Positions 41,401 to 51,255 of a DNA stretch of 64,000 nt are shown piece by piece. Within the stretch, counting starts at the first letter, position 1. Each line of letters begins with the position of its first letter. The DNA comes from Nocardioides antri (GTDB lineage Bacteria > Actinomycetota > Actinomycetes > Propionibacteriales > Nocardioidaceae), in contig NZ_VUJW01000001.1 in assembly GCF_008373765.1 (NCBI RefSeq), forward strand, positions 248,189 through 312,188, in the 5' to 3' direction. The notes below the pieces were generated by a model. The model ran no database searches. It was not told where the DNA came from and saw only the letters and a list, made by a program, of their open reading frames with translations. The position numbers and the translations under genes were made by a program.

Positions 41401-44199
41401 GTGGCCAAGACCCGAGTCCACGAACTCGCCAAGGAGTTCGGAGTCGAGAGCAAGTTCGTTCTCGAGAAATTCAAGGAGATGGGAGAGTTCGTCAAGTCGG
41501 CGAGCTCGACCGTGGAGCTCCCTGCGGAGATGCGTTTCCGCAAGGAGTACGGCGAGGCGCTGAAGGCGTCCGCCTCCGCGGCGCCCGCGGCCGAGAAGCC
41601 GGCCGCCGAGAAGCCCGCCGCCAAGAAGGCCGCGGCCCCCAAGCCCGGTCCCAAGCCGAAGGCACCGGAGCCGGCCGAGCCCGTCGCCCCGGTCGAGGAG
41701 CCTGCCGAGCCGGCTGCTGCCGCGCCCGCGCCGGTCGCTCCCGAGGTGGAGCCGCCGGCCGCGCCCGAGGAGCCTGCCGCTCCGGCCGCGAAGCCGTCCG
41801 CTCCCAAGCCTGCCGCCCCCAAGGCACCGACGCCGAAGGCGCCCGCGCCCCGGCCAGTCGGCAAGCCCGGCGGCACCCCGCGTCCCGGCAACAACCCGTT
41901 CGCGTCGAGCCAGGGCATGGGACGTCGTCCCTCCGCCCCGCCGCCGCGCGAGGGTGAGGCCGGACCGGGTGGTCCGCGTCCGCCCGCCGGCCCCGGTCGC
42001 CCGGGCATGCCGCGCCCCAACCCGGCGATGATGCCGAAGAACCCGGCCACGTTCGGCCAGGGTCCCGGTGGCCGTGGTCCCGGTCGCGGTGGTCCCGGCG
42101 GCGGCCCCGGCGGTCCCGGTGGCCGCAGCGGCGCCCCGGGTCGCGGTGGCGCTCCCGGTCGCGGCGGCGTCGGCACCGGTGCTCCCGGTCGCGGTGGCCC
42201 CGGTGGTGGCCCCGGCTTCGGTCCCGGTGGCGGTGGCCGCCCCGGTGGCGGTCGCCCCGGCCAGCGTGGTCAGACCCAGGGTGCGTTCGGTCGCCCGGGC
42301 GGTCCCGCCCGGCGTGGCCGCAAGTCGAAGCGCGCGCGTCGCCAGGAGTTCGAGGCCATGGAGGCCCCGACGATCGGCGGTATGCGGGTCCGCAAGGGCA
42401 ACGGCGAGACCATCCGTCTCGCTCGTGGGTCCTCGCTGTCCGACTTCGCCGACAAGGTCGGCGTCGACGCGGCTTCGCTCGTGCAGATGCTCTTCCACCT
42501 CGGCGAGATGGTCACCGCGACCCAGTCCGTGGGCGACGAGACCCTGGAGCTGCTCGGTGACGAGCTCAACTACAAGGTCGAGGTCGTCTCGCCCGAGGAC
42601 GAGGACCGCGAGCTGCTCGAGTCGTTCGACCTCGAGTTCGGTGCCGACGAGGGCGACGAGAGCGATCTCGTCATCCGGCCGCCGGTCGTGACCGTCATGG
42701 GTCACGTCGACCACGGCAAGACCAAGCTCCTGGACGCCCTCCGCGACGCCAACGTCGTCGACAAGGAGGCCGGTGGCATCACCCAGCACATCGGTGCCTA
42801 CCAGGTGCACACCGAGGTCGACGAGAACGACCGCCGGATCACCTTCATCGACACCCCGGGTCACGAGGCGTTCACCGCCATGCGTGCCCGTGGTGCGCAG
42901 GCGACCGACATCGCGGTGCTGGTGGTCGCGGCCGACGACGGCGTGATGCCGCAGACGGTCGAGGCGCTCAACCACGCGAAGGCGGCCGGTGTGCCGATCG
43001 TGGTCGCGGTCAACAAGATCGACAAGCCGGAGGCGGACCCGACCAAGGTCCGCGGCCAGCTGACCGAGTACGGCCTGGTGCCCGAGGAGTACGGCGGCGA
43101 CGCGATGTTCGTCGACGTCTCGGCCAAGGCCGGTCTCAACCTCGACAAGCTGCTCGAGGCGATCGTCCTGACCGCCGACGCGTCCCTGGACCTGCGGGCC
43201 AACCCGACCCAGGACGCGCAGGGCCTCGTGGTCGAGGCGCACCTGGACCGCGGTCGCGGTCCGGTCGCGACGATCCTCGTCCAGCGCGGCACGCTGCGGG
43301 TCGGCGACTCGATCGTCGCCGGTCCGGCCTACGGCCGGGTGCGGGCGATGCTCGACGAGCACGGCGACGAGATGACCGAGGCCGACCCGGCGCGTCCGGC
43401 GATGGTCCTGGGTCTGTCGTCCGTGCCCGGTGCCGGTCAGAACTTCATCGTGGTCGAGGACGACCGGGTCGCCCGCCAGATCGCGGAGAAGCGGGAGGCG
43501 CGCGAGCGTGCGGCTCTCCAGGCGAAGCGGCGCGTGCGTCGTACCCTCGAGGACTTCATGGCCTCCATGGAGAAGGGCGAGAGCCAGGAGCTCAACCTCA
43601 TCCTCAAGGGCGACGTGTCCGGTTCGGTCGAGGCGCTCGAGGATGCCCTCGCCGCGCTGGAGGTCGGCGACGAGGTGTCGCTGCGGGTCATCGACCGTGG
43701 TGTCGGTGCGATCACCGAGGCGAACGTCAACCTGGCCGCCGCCTCGGACGCGATCATCATCGGCTTCAACGTCCGGGCCCAGGGCAAGGCCGCCGAGCTC
43801 GCCGACCGCGAGGGCGTGGAGATCAAGTACTACTCGATCATCTACCAGGCCATCGAGGAGATCGAGGCAGCGCTCAAGGGCATGCTCAAGCCCGAGTTCG
43901 AGGAGTCGACCCTCGGTCAGGCGGAGATCCGTGCGATCTTCCGCTCGTCGAAGATCGGCAACATCGCGGGCTGCATGGTCATCGGCGGCGTCATCCGACG
44001 CAACGCCAAGGTGCGCGTGCTCCGCGACGGTGCGGTCGTCGCCGACAACCTCGACCTCGCCTCGCTCAAGCGGGAGAAGGACGACGCGTCGGAGGTCAGG
44101 GAGGGCTTCGAGTGCGGTCTCGTGCTCAAGAACTTCCAGGACATCAAGGAGGGCGACATCGTCGAGGCCTTCGAGATGAAGGAGATCCCGCGGAGCTAG
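41401..44199 (+). CDS. infB: Translation initiation factor IF-2
   Basis: A 932-residue GTPase that places fMet-tRNA in the P site and promotes subunit joining. The N-terminal IF2_N motif '[20 protein letters not shown]' is followed by an Ala/Pro/Lys-rich segment (about 57-170) and a Gly/Pro/Arg-rich low-complexity segment (about 180-310). A second IF2_N unit is near 335-390. The G domain has G1 'GHVDHGKT' near 433, G3 'DTPGHEAF' near 483 and G4 'NKIDKPEAD' near 540. Domains II to IV follow to the end ('[16 protein letters not shown]'). AGAAGGAG precedes the GTG start. The sequence is full length. Confidence 0.96.
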   Translation: MAKTRVHELAKEFGVESKFVLEKFKEMGEFVKSASSTVELPAEMRFRKEYGEALKASASAAPAAEKPAAEKPAAKKAAAPKPGPKPKAPEPAEPVAPVEEPAEPAAAAPAPVAPEVEPPAAPEEPAAPAAKPSAPKPAAPKAPTPKAPAPRPVGKPGGTPRPGNNPFASSQGMGRRPSAPPPREGEAGPGGPRPPAGPGRPGMPRPNPAMMPKNPATFGQGPGGRGPGRGGPGGGPGGPGGRSGAPGRGGAPGRGGVGTGAPGRGGPGGGPGFGPGGGGRPGGGRPGQRGQTQGAFGRPGGPARRGRKSKRARRQEFEAMEAPTIGGMRVRKGNGETIRLARGSSLSDFADKVGVDAASLVQMLFHLGEMVTATQSVGDETLELLGDELNYKVEVVSPEDEDRELLESFDLEFGADEGDESDLVIRPPVVTVMGHVDHGKTKLLDALRDANVVDKEAGGITQHIGAYQVHTEVDENDRRITFIDTPGHEAFTAMRARGAQATDIAVLVVAADDGVMPQTVEALNHAKAAGVPIVVAVNKIDKPEADPTKVRGQLTEYGLVPEEYGGDAMFVDVSAKAGLNLDKLLEAIVLTADASLDLRANPTQDAQGLVVEAHLDRGRGPVATILVQRGTLRVGDSIVAGPAYGRVRAMLDEHGDEMTEADPARPAMVLGLSSVPGAGQNFIVVEDDRVARQIAEKREARERAALQAKRRVRRTLEDFMASMEKGESQELNLILKGDVSGSVEALEDALAALEVGDEVSLRVIDRGVGAITEANVNLAAASDAIIIGFNVRAQGKAAELADREGVEIKYYSIIYQAIEEIEAALKGMLKPEFEESTLGQAEIRAIFRSSKIGNIAGCMVIGGVIRRNAKVRVLRDGAVVADNLDLASLKREKDDASEVREGFECGLVLKNFQDIKEGDIVEAFEMKEIPRS

Positions 44200-44211
44200 T
44201 TGCTCCGCGCG

Positions 44212-44248
44212 CTACGCCGCCCGGCCCGGTGAGGGTCGGGCGGCGTAG
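44212..44248 (+). terminator. Hairpin between infB and rbfA
   Basis: CTACGCCGCCCG at 44212-44223 pairs perfectly with CGGGCGGCGTAG at 44237-44248, with a 13-base loop, starting 12 bases after the infB stop. It could be a partial terminator or an mRNA-processing site, since rbfA continues in the same direction. Confidence 0.65.
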
Positions 44249-44272
44249 CCTTCGTACTGATAGGAACTGAGA

Positions 44273-44725
44273 ATGGCCAGCCCCCGCGTGCGCAAGATCG
44301 CCGACCGGATCCAGGTGATCGTCGCTGAGATGCTCGAGCGCCGGATCAAGGATCCGCGCCTCGGCTTCGTCACCGTGACCGACGTCCGGCTCACCGGTGA
44401 CAGCCAGCAGGCGACGATCTACTACACGGTCCTCGGCGCCGAGGGCGACCTCGAGAGCAGCGCAGCCGCGCTGGAGTCCGCCAAGGGCCTGCTGCGCTCG
44501 GAGGTCGGCAAGCAGCTCGGCATGCGGCATGTGCCGTCGCTGAGCTTCGAGTACGACGGCATCCCCGAGGGCGCGCGGCACCTCGACGAGGTGCTGGCCA
44601 AGGCCCGCGAGGCCGACGCCGCGGTCGCGGCGGCCCGTGAGGGCGCCCGGCCGGCCGGTGAGGCCGACCCCTACAAGAAGCCGCGCGAGATCGTCGACGA
44701 AGAGGACGAGGACGACCTCGGATGA
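44273..44725 (+). CDS. rbfA: 30S ribosome-binding factor A
   Basis: A 150-residue RbfA needed for 16S rRNA 5' end maturation and cold adaptation. The KH-type fold is visible in '[20 protein letters not shown]', '[20 protein letters not shown]' and '[11 protein letters not shown]', and ends with an acidic tail. The four-base overlap with truB (ATGA) implies coupled translation. Confidence 0.94.
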   Translation: MASPRVRKIADRIQVIVAEMLERRIKDPRLGFVTVTDVRLTGDSQQATIYYTVLGAEGDLESSAAALESAKGLLRSEVGKQLGMRHVPSLSFEYDGIPEGARHLDEVLAKAREADAAVAAAREGARPAGEADPYKKPREIVDEEDEDDLG

Positions 44726-45582
44726 GTGCGCCCTCCGGCCTCGTCATCGTCGACAAGCCGGCCGGGATGACGTCGCACGACGTCGTGGCGCGGGTCCGCC
44801 GCACCCTCGGCACCCGCAAGGTCGGGCACGCCGGGACGCTGGACCCGATGGCGACCGGCGTGCTGGTCCTCGGCGTCGAGCGCGCCACCCGGCTCCTCGG
44901 TCACCTCATGCTCACCGAGAAGACCTACTCCGCCGTCGTCCGACTGGGCGCCGCGACGACGACCGATGACGCGGAGGGCGAGGTCACGGCGACCGCGTCG
45001 GCTGCGCAGGTGTCCGAGGAGGACGTCCGCAGCGCGCTCGCTGCCTTCAGGGGCGACATCGAGCAGGTGCCGTCGACCGTCTCGGCGATCAAGGTCGACG
45101 GGAAGCGGGCCTATGCGCGGGCTCGGGCCGGCGAGGAGGTCGAGCTCGAGCCGCGGACGGTGACCGTCCACGCCATCGAGGCGGGCGACTTCCGCCGCGA
45201 GGGCGACTACCTCGACGTCGAGATCCGGGTGCGCTGCTCCAGCGGGACCTACATCCGCGCGATCGCGCGCGACCTGGGCGCCGCGCTCGGCGTCGGAGGG
45301 CACCTCACGTCGTTGCGCCGCCACTCGGTCGGTCCCTACACGCTGGAGAGCGCCAACACCGATCTCGACCACCTCCACTTGATGTCGCTCGCGGACGCGG
45401 CGCGGGCGGCGTTCCCGTCGTACGACCTCGAGCCGGAGCAGGCGCAGGCGGTGCGGTACGGCCGCGCGCTGCCGCTCGAGCTGGACGACCTGACCGCCGT
45501 GTTCGCGCCGAGCGGCGAGTTCCTCGCGCTCTACCGTCCCGAGGGTGGCCGGGCCCGCCCGGCCGCGGTCTTTGTAGGGTGA
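44722..45582 (+). CDS. truB: tRNA pseudouridine(55) synthase
   Basis: A 286-residue TruB that makes pseudouridine 55 in the T loop of tRNAs. The catalytic Asp41 is in '[20 protein letters not shown]'. '[17 protein letters not shown]' opens the fold, '[20 protein letters not shown]' is the next conserved block, and '[19 protein letters not shown]' completes the active site. A C-terminal actinobacterial TruB domain follows. It overlaps rbfA by 4 bases and is 5 bases before ribF. Confidence 0.95.
   Translation: MSAPSGLVIVDKPAGMTSHDVVARVRRTLGTRKVGHAGTLDPMATGVLVLGVERATRLLGHLMLTEKTYSAVVRLGAATTTDDAEGEVTATASAAQVSEEDVRSALAAFRGDIEQVPSTVSAIKVDGKRAYARARAGEEVELEPRTVTVHAIEAGDFRREGDYLDVEIRVRCSSGTYIRAIARDLGAALGVGGHLTSLRRHSVGPYTLESANTDLDHLHLMSLADAARAAFPSYDLEPEQAQAVRYGRALPLELDDLTAVFAPSGEFLALYRPEGGRARPAAVFVG
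45575..45580 (+). promoter_or_regulatory. -10 hexamer for ribF
   Basis: TAGGGT, seven bases before GTG 45588, overlapping the truB stop codon; fits TAnnnT and leaderless initiation. Confidence 0.4.
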
Positions 45583-45587
45583 CCGGC

Positions 45588-46544
45588 GTGCACGTGTGGC
45601 GAGAGTTCGCTGAGGTCCCGGCCGACGACCTGGCAGCGCGCCGCACCGTCGTCACCATCGGCAACTTCGACGGGATGCACCTCGGGCACCAGCACGTCGT
45701 GCAGCGCGCCCGCGAGGTGGCGAGCGAGGTCGGCGCCGACACCGTCGTGGCCGTGACCTTCGACCCGCACCCCATCGCCGTGCTCCGGCCCGAGCACGCG
45801 CCCCCGACGCTCACCACGATCGACGAGCGGCTCCGGCTGCTCGGCGGAGCCGGCGTCGACGCGGTCCTGGTGGTCCCGTTCTCGCGGGACATCGCCGCCT
45901 GGACGCCGCAGGAGTTCATCGACCGGATCCTGGTCGGCGCCCTCCACGCGAAGGCGGTCGTCGTCGGCGCCAACTTCCGGTTCGGCAACCGCGCTGCCGG
46001 TGACTGTCAGACGCTGCGTGAGGCGGGCGCCGAGCGGGACTTCGTGGTCGAGGCGGTCCAGCTCGACGGCGGCCCCCAGGTGTGGTCGTCGACGTACGTC
46101 CGCACCTGCCTGGCGGCCGGCGACGTGGCCGGTGCCGCCGAGGCGCTCGGTCGCCCGTTCGTCACCCGCGGCACGGTCGTCGAGGGCGACAAGCGCGGAC
46201 GCGACCTCGGGTTCCCCACGGCCAACGTCCCCGTCGTCCCCGGAGCAGCCGCGCCGGCCGACGGCGTCTACGCAGGCTGGCTGACCAGGCTCGACGGCGC
46301 CGACGGGGGAGTGCGGCACCCGGCCGCGATCAGCGTCGGCACCAACCCGACCTTCGACGGCCAGCGAGACCGGAGGGTCGAGGCCTACGTCCTCGACCGC
46401 AAGGACCTGGACCTGTACGACGTCGAGGTGGAGATCGAGTTCGTCGACCGGATCCGCGGCATGGTGAGGTTCGACGGCATCGACTCCCTGCTGCTCGCGA
46501 TCGCCGACGACGTCGAGCGGACCCGAGAGATCCTCGGGGCCTGA
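45588..46544 (+). CDS. ribF: Bifunctional riboflavin kinase/FAD synthetase
   Basis: A 318-residue RibF that phosphorylates riboflavin to FMN and adenylates FMN to FAD. The N-terminal nucleotidyltransferase has 'TIGNFDGMHLGHQHVVQRAR' near residue 22 and 'VGANFRFGNRAAGD' near 126. The C-terminal kinase has 'GDKRGRDLGFPTANV' near 202 and 'AAISVGTNPTFDGQ' near 250. GTG 45588 gives the usual start ('VHVWREFAEVPADD'); GTG 45579 is also in frame. No FMN riboswitch precedes it. Confidence 0.94.
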   Translation: MHVWREFAEVPADDLAARRTVVTIGNFDGMHLGHQHVVQRAREVASEVGADTVVAVTFDPHPIAVLRPEHAPPTLTTIDERLRLLGGAGVDAVLVVPFSRDIAAWTPQEFIDRILVGALHAKAVVVGANFRFGNRAAGDCQTLREAGAERDFVVEAVQLDGGPQVWSSTYVRTCLAAGDVAGAAEALGRPFVTRGTVVEGDKRGRDLGFPTANVPVVPGAAAPADGVYAGWLTRLDGADGGVRHPAAISVGTNPTFDGQRDRRVEAYVLDRKDLDLYDVEVEIEFVDRIRGMVRFDGIDSLLLAIADDVERTREILGA

Positions 46545-46547
46545 CCG

Positions 46548-47561
46548 ATGCCCCCGCGCGAGACCCTCGACCCTGCCGAGCACTGGTTCGTCGCGCACGG
46601 GCTGCCCTACTTCGTCGACTCGTACCGCGCCACCGTGGCGGCCGGCCTGCGCCGCTCCCGGGTCGCGGCGGTCGTGCTGATCGCTGCCGTCGTCGGCGTC
46701 GTGGTCGGCGTCGTCGTCGCGGTGCCGCTCAGTGCGGCGGCAGGGGTCGGCGCGGCGCTCAGTGCGGCCGGGGTCGTCCTGGCGGCGTACGCCGTCGCGA
46801 CGCTGCGTGCGTGGCTGATCGTCGGCTGGGCGGTGCGCCGTACGTTCCGCTCGCTCGGCCTCCTGGTGCCCCTGGTGACGCGGGCGCTCCCGCTGCTGCT
46901 GCTCTTCATCACCTTCCTCTTCATCAACGCCGAGGTGTGGCAGGTCTCGGCCGCGCTCGACGGCGGCGTGCTCTGGGTGACCGTGCTGCTGTTCGCAGCC
47001 GTGGCGGTGGGCTTCCTACTCACCCGGCTGCCCGAGGAGCTCGACACCGTCGACGAGGAGGTGGAGTGCCAGCAGCTGCTCGACGCGTGCCGCGGCACGC
47101 CGCTGGAGGCGGCCGCCGAGTCCATCGCCGCGCGGGTCGAGCGCGTGGGCGCGGTCGACGCCGAGGTGACCGGCCTGCAGAAGGCCAACCTGGTGCTGGT
47201 GCTCCTGGTCACCCAGACGGTGCAGGTGCTCCTGCTCGCGATCGCCGTCTTCGCGTTCTTCATCGTGTTCGGTGTGGTGGCGATGGACCCGGAGGTGGTG
47301 GGCTCGTGGACCACCGACGGCGTCGTGCACCCGCTCACCGGTCCCGCCGGCGACTGGATCGGGCTCCGGCTGAGCCAGGAGCTGGTCCGGGTGTCGGTCT
47401 TCCTCGCCGCGTTCAGCGGCCTCTACTTCACGGTGTACGCCGTCACCGACGACGTCTACCGCAAGCAGTTCTTCTCCACGGTGACCCGCGAGCTCGAGCG
47501 GGCGGTCAGCGCCCGGGTCGCCTACCGCTTCCTGAAGGACGGCGACGTCACGCGACCGTGA
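46548..47561 (+). CDS. Polytopic membrane protein of unknown function
   Basis: A 337-residue protein with about six or seven hydrophobic helices: two near residues 40-85, two near 105-165, one near 220-245 and one near 280-305. A hydrophilic middle ('LPEELDTVDEEVECQQLLDA') lies between helix groups. I recognise no domain. It begins 3 bases after ribF and is probably cotranscribed. Its final 14 bases overlap the convergent molybdopterin oxidoreductase gene. Confidence 0.7.
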   Translation: MPPRETLDPAEHWFVAHGLPYFVDSYRATVAAGLRRSRVAAVVLIAAVVGVVVGVVVAVPLSAAAGVGAALSAAGVVLAAYAVATLRAWLIVGWAVRRTFRSLGLLVPLVTRALPLLLLFITFLFINAEVWQVSAALDGGVLWVTVLLFAAVAVGFLLTRLPEELDTVDEEVECQQLLDACRGTPLEAAAESIAARVERVGAVDAEVTGLQKANLVLVLLVTQTVQVLLLAIAVFAFFIVFGVVAMDPEVVGSWTTDGVVHPLTGPAGDWIGLRLSQELVRVSVFLAAFSGLYFTVYAVTDDVYRKQFFSTVTRELERAVSARVAYRFLKDGDVTRP

Positions 47562-49668
47562 CCGGCACGCCGGACAGCGCCGCGTTGCCGGAGACGTCCA
47601 GCCGCTCGGGGTCGGTGAGGTCGTTGATCGAGACGCCGGGCACCTGGTCCGCGACCCCGAGGCGTACGCCGTCGCGCCCGTGCCCGTAGCCGTGGGGGAG
47701 CGACACGACGCCGGGCATCACGTCCTCGGTCGCCTGCACGTCGACCTCCACCGTGCCGACCCGCGACGTCACCTTCACCGTCGCCCCGTCGGCCAGGCCG
47801 CGTGCCGCCAGGTCGTCAGGGTGCATGAGCAGCTGGTGGCGCGGCCGGCCCTTGGTGAGCCGCTCCGTGTTGTGCATCCAGGAGTTGCAGTCGCGCTGGT
47901 GGCGACGGCCGATGAGGAGCAGCTCGTCGTCGGCCGGCGCTGCCGCCGCGTCGAGACGCGGCAGGTCCTCGAGCACGAGGGCGGGGGCGAGGTCGAGCGA
48001 CTTGTCCCGGGTGCGGAGGCGGTCGGGCAGCTGGCCTGGACGGAGCGGCCCTAGGTCGACGCCCTCCGGGCTCTTCCTCAGCCGGGTGAGGGTGGCCCCG
48101 GAGCCCCCGCGCGCCAGCAGCACCTGGATGAGCCGGGTCGGGCTGAGCGACATCCGGGCACGGAGCTTGAGCCGGTCGACGAGGCGTGCCCGCGGGCGCA
48201 GCCGATCGGTGACCCGGAGCGCGAGCTCGCGGTAGATCTGCCAGTCGTGCCGGGCACCGCGCTCCTTCGGGAACACCGCGGGGGTGAACCGCGCGGTGTT
48301 GCGCACCGCTAGGAGGTGGAAGACCAGGTCGTAGTGGTCGCGCTCGAGGGCCGTCGTCGGCGGCAGGATCACGTCGGCGTGCCGGGTGGTCTCGTTGATG
48401 TAGATGTCGACCGCGGCCATGAACTCGAGGCCGGCCAGGGCTCGGTCGAGCCGGGCGCCGTCGGGCGTGGACAGCACCGGGTTGCCCGACAGTGTGAGCA
48501 TCGCGCGGATCTGCCCCTCGCCCGGCGTCTCGATCTCCTCGCGGAGCGCCGCGACGGGGAGCTCGTTGGCCGTCTCCGGGAGACCGCGGACCCGGGAGTG
48601 CCGGCGACCGTGGCCGCCGCGCCCCACCAGGCCGGTGCCGACGACGTCGATGGCGGGGGAGGTGAACATCGCCCCGCCCTCGCGGTCGAGGTTGCCGGTC
48701 AGCACGTTGAGGAGGTTGATCGCCCACTGGCAGACCGACCCGAACTCGTGGGTGGAGACGCCGACCCGCCCGTAGGCCACTCCGCCGTCGGCCGCGGCGA
48801 GCTCGCGGGCGATCCGCACGATCTCCCCGGCCGGGACGCCGCTGTGCTGCTCCGCCCGCTCGGGGGTGAACGACGCGACTGCTTCCCGGACGGCATCCAC
48901 GCCGACGGCGTACGACGGAGCAGCCGCGGTGCCGTCCTCGAAGAGCTGGCGCACCATCGCCAGCAGCACCCACGGGTCCGAGCCGGGGCGCAGGAAGTGG
49001 TGCTCGGACGCGACCTTTGCGGTCTCCGTGCGCCGCGGGTCGAACACCACCATCCGCCCGCCGCGCGCCTTGAGCTCACGCAGCCGCGTGGGGAAGTCGG
49101 GCACGGTCATCAGGGAGCCGTTGGACGCCATCGGGTTGCCGCCGAACACCAGGAAGTACGACGTCCGATCGATGTCCGGCACCGGGAGCAGCAGCTGGTG
49201 GCCGAACATGAGGTGCCCGAGGAGCTGGTGGGGCAGCTGGTCGACCGACGTCGCGCTGAACGTGTTGGGCGTCCGCAGCGCCTTCACCAGCGCGGGGCCG
49301 TGGGTCATCGAGCCGAGGCTGTGCACGTTCGGGTTGCCGAGGTACATGCCCAGCGCGTGGCGACCGTGCTCGTTCATCACCCGCGCCAAGCCGTCGGCGA
49401 CGAGGTCGAACGCCTCGTCCCACTCGATCTCGGTCCACTCGCCGGTCGCGCGGTCGCGCCGCACCGGGCGGCGCAGCCGGTCCGGGTCCGCGTGGACGTC
49501 GCCGATCGCGACGCCCTTCGGGCAGATGTGGCCCCGGGAGAGGGGATCCTCGGGGTTGCCCCGCGCACCGGTGACCCGGTCGCCCTCGATGGTCAGGACC
49601 AGGCCGCACATGGCCTCGCACAGGTTGCACACGCCTACTCGCTGTTCGACACCGCGCTGCTCCGCCAT
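47548..49668 (-). CDS. Molybdopterin-dependent oxidoreductase (FdhF/NarB-type)
   Basis: A 706-residue bis-MGD molybdoenzyme of the formate dehydrogenase/nitrate reductase superfamily. The N-terminal [4Fe-4S] ligands are Cys14, Cys17, Cys21 and Cys49. 'YLGNPNVHSLGSMTHGPALV', 'VFGGNPMASNG', 'VFDPRRTETAKVASEH' and the C-terminal dinucleotide-binding 'GVVSLPHGYGHGRDGVRL' are typical. At the usual metal-ligand place the sequence reads 'TFSATSVDQ', so no Cys or selenocysteine ligand is evident and Ser is more likely. No Tat signal is present, so the enzyme is probably cytoplasmic. The substrate is unknown. It is divergent from the nucleoside hydrolase with 32 bases between starts. Confidence 0.88.
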   Translation of the reverse strand: MAEQRGVEQRVGVCNLCEAMCGLVLTIEGDRVTGARGNPEDPLSRGHICPKGVAIGDVHADPDRLRRPVRRDRATGEWTEIEWDEAFDLVADGLARVMNEHGRHALGMYLGNPNVHSLGSMTHGPALVKALRTPNTFSATSVDQLPHQLLGHLMFGHQLLLPVPDIDRTSYFLVFGGNPMASNGSLMTVPDFPTRLRELKARGGRMVVFDPRRTETAKVASEHHFLRPGSDPWVLLAMVRQLFEDGTAAAPSYAVGVDAVREAVASFTPERAEQHSGVPAGEIVRIARELAAADGGVAYGRVGVSTHEFGSVCQWAINLLNVLTGNLDREGGAMFTSPAIDVVGTGLVGRGGHGRRHSRVRGLPETANELPVAALREEIETPGEGQIRAMLTLSGNPVLSTPDGARLDRALAGLEFMAAVDIYINETTRHADVILPPTTALERDHYDLVFHLLAVRNTARFTPAVFPKERGARHDWQIYRELALRVTDRLRPRARLVDRLKLRARMSLSPTRLIQVLLARGGSGATLTRLRKSPEGVDLGPLRPGQLPDRLRTRDKSLDLAPALVLEDLPRLDAAAAPADDELLLIGRRHQRDCNSWMHNTERLTKGRPRHQLLMHPDDLAARGLADGATVKVTSRVGTVEVDVQATEDVMPGVVSLPHGYGHGRDGVRLGVADQVPGVSINDLTDPERLDVSGNAALSGVPVTVA

Positions 49669-49688
49669 CTCGCCATCGTGGCAGAACC

Positions 49689-49694
49689 TAGGGT
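49689..49694 (+). promoter_or_regulatory. -10 hexamer for the nucleoside hydrolase
   Basis: TAGGGT, six bases before GTG 49701; fits TAnnnT and leaderless initiation. Confidence 0.45.
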
Positions 49695-49700
49695 TCTCGC

Positions 49701-50642
49701 GTGACCCCGTTGATCCTGGACTGCGACACCGGCACGGACGACGCGGTCGCGATCCTGGTCGCGGCGCTGCACCCGGGTCTCGACCTGCTCGGCGTCACGA
49801 CCGTCTGGGGCAACCACGACGTCGCGCACACGACCGACAACTCGCTGCGGGTGCTCGACCTGGTGGGCACCGCGGGGACCGGGGTCCATCCGGGCTGCAA
49901 CCGGCCGGTGCGACCGCGGCTGGAGGAGCTGCCGAGCGGCCGGGCCGACCTGCCGGCCACGCTCCCGCTGCCGCCGCCGACGACCGCGGCCGGGGCGCCC
50001 GCGGTCGAGTGGCTGGTCGAGACCCTGCGCGCCGCTACGCAGCCGGTCACGGTCGTCCCGACCGGCCCGCTCACCAACATCGCCGCCGCCGTCGCCGCGG
50101 ACCCGCGCATCGTCGACGCCGTGGGCGGCCTGGTCGTGCTCGGCGGCTCGCACCGGGAGCGGGGCGTCACGCCGTACGCCGAGCGCAACGCGTGGTGCGA
50201 CCCCGAGGCGGCCCACGACGTCCTGACCGCCGGCTTCCGCGACGTCCTGCTCGTCACCATGGACGCGACCTTCTCCGCGCCGCTGACCGCGGCCGACACC
50301 GCCCGCCTGCGGGACGTCGGGACGGTCGCCGCTGCAACCGCTGCGGACTTCGTCGACGCCCGGATCGAGTGGTACCAGCGCGACCCCGCCATGGCCGCGC
50401 TCGGCGCCGCGCCGCTGCACGACCCGCTTGCCGTCGTCTGCCTCCTCGACCCCGGTGTCGTCGCGGTCCGCGAGGCGTCGGTCGGGGTGGAGCGCACCGA
50501 CCCGACGACGTACGGCGCGACCCGGTTCGCCTTCGCCGACGAGGGTCCGGGCAGGCCCGTCCGGGTCGCGCTGAGCGCCGATCACGACCGCTTCCTGGAC
50601 CTGTTGACCGAGGCGCTGGGCCGCGGTCCCTCGATTGGGTGA
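49701..50642 (+). CDS. Nucleoside hydrolase (IUNH family)
   Basis: A 313-residue hydrolase that splits the N-glycosidic bond of nucleosides. The calcium-binding motif is 'DCDTGTDDA' with Asp7, Asp9 and Asp13/14. 'GVTTVWGNHDVAHTTDNSLR' follows, the 'VPTGPLTNIAAAV' loop is near 118, and 'HDPLAVVCLLDP' near 235 supplies the conserved His-Asp pair. All family metal ligands appear intact. Whether it prefers purine or pyrimidine nucleosides cannot be told. Confidence 0.9.
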   Translation: MTPLILDCDTGTDDAVAILVAALHPGLDLLGVTTVWGNHDVAHTTDNSLRVLDLVGTAGTGVHPGCNRPVRPRLEELPSGRADLPATLPLPPPTTAAGAPAVEWLVETLRAATQPVTVVPTGPLTNIAAAVAADPRIVDAVGGLVVLGGSHRERGVTPYAERNAWCDPEAAHDVLTAGFRDVLLVTMDATFSAPLTAADTARLRDVGTVAAATAADFVDARIEWYQRDPAMAALGAAPLHDPLAVVCLLDPGVVAVREASVGVERTDPTTYGATRFAFADEGPGRPVRVALSADHDRFLDLLTEALGRGPSIG

Positions 50643-50757
50643 TGTTTCCCACCGCTGTTAGCCTTGACCGGTTGCCGTAGAACGGCCGCGGACTCAGAGT
50701 GCCCCGGTGGACATGCCCGGGCGCGCCGCGCAACGAACCGGAAGGACCCCGACAAGC

Positions 50758-51033
50758 ATGGCTATTGGTACCGACGCGGAGACCAAGAAGAAGATCATCG
50801 CCGAGTACGCCACGACCGAGGGCGACACCGGTTCCCCCGAGGTGCAGATCGCGCTGCTCAGCCACCGGATCAGCCACCTGACCGAGCACCTCAAGCAGCA
50901 CAAGCACGACCACCACAGCCGCCGTGGCCTCCTGCTCCTCGTGGGTCAGCGCCGCCGGCTGCTGAACTACCTGAAGAAGACCGAGATCGAGCGCTACCGC
51001 GCGATCGTGGAGCGCCTCGGCCTCCGCCGCTGA
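50758..51033 (+). CDS. rpsO: 30S ribosomal protein S15
   Basis: A 91-residue S15 that binds the central domain of 16S rRNA. '[20 protein letters not shown]' and '[19 protein letters not shown]' are highly conserved. ATG 50758 follows GGAAGGA and gives the usual length. A TAGCCT hexamer at about 50658-50663 suggests a transcript start near 50670 and a leader of about 90 bases, which may hold an autoregulatory S15 site; no known leader motif was recognised. It precedes pnp, as in most bacteria. Confidence 0.96.
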   Translation: MAIGTDAETKKKIIAEYATTEGDTGSPEVQIALLSHRISHLTEHLKQHKHDHHSRRGLLLLVGQRRRLLNYLKKTEIERYRAIVERLGLRR

Positions 51034-51038
51034 TCCTC

Positions 51039-51073
51039 GCGAAGGGATCCACCACATTGGTGGGTCCCTTCGC
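51039..51073 (+). terminator. Long hairpin between rpsO and pnp
   Basis: A 15-bp stem with one G-U pair (51039-51053 with 51059-51073) and a 5-base loop (ACATT) lies 5 bases after rpsO. It may be the partial rpsO terminator. It also resembles the double-stranded processing and autoregulation site found ahead of pnp in other bacteria. Confidence 0.75.
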
Positions 51074-51255
51074 TACATTCCAACTGAATATCGAACAATC
51101 CACTGGAGCGATCCGCGTCACCACGATCCCGATCCTCGGTAGTGGCACTCAGGGCCTCGCTGACGTCGTTCAGCGTCCTGCATGCCTCGATCGAAGATCG
51201 GATTCACACGACGCGGGCGTCGCGGATCGCACCTTGATGCGAGAGAGTCAAAAAG

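Noticed and set aside
41930-42340. Repetitive GGTCCCGGTGG-like DNA resembling a short repeat array
   Set aside because: It is codon repetition for the Gly/Pro/Arg-rich linker of IF-2; there are no regular spacers, so it is not CRISPR or a satellite.
45540-45590. Possible FMN riboswitch ahead of ribF
   Set aside because: The gene starts 5 bases after truB and there is no space for, or trace of, an RFN element.
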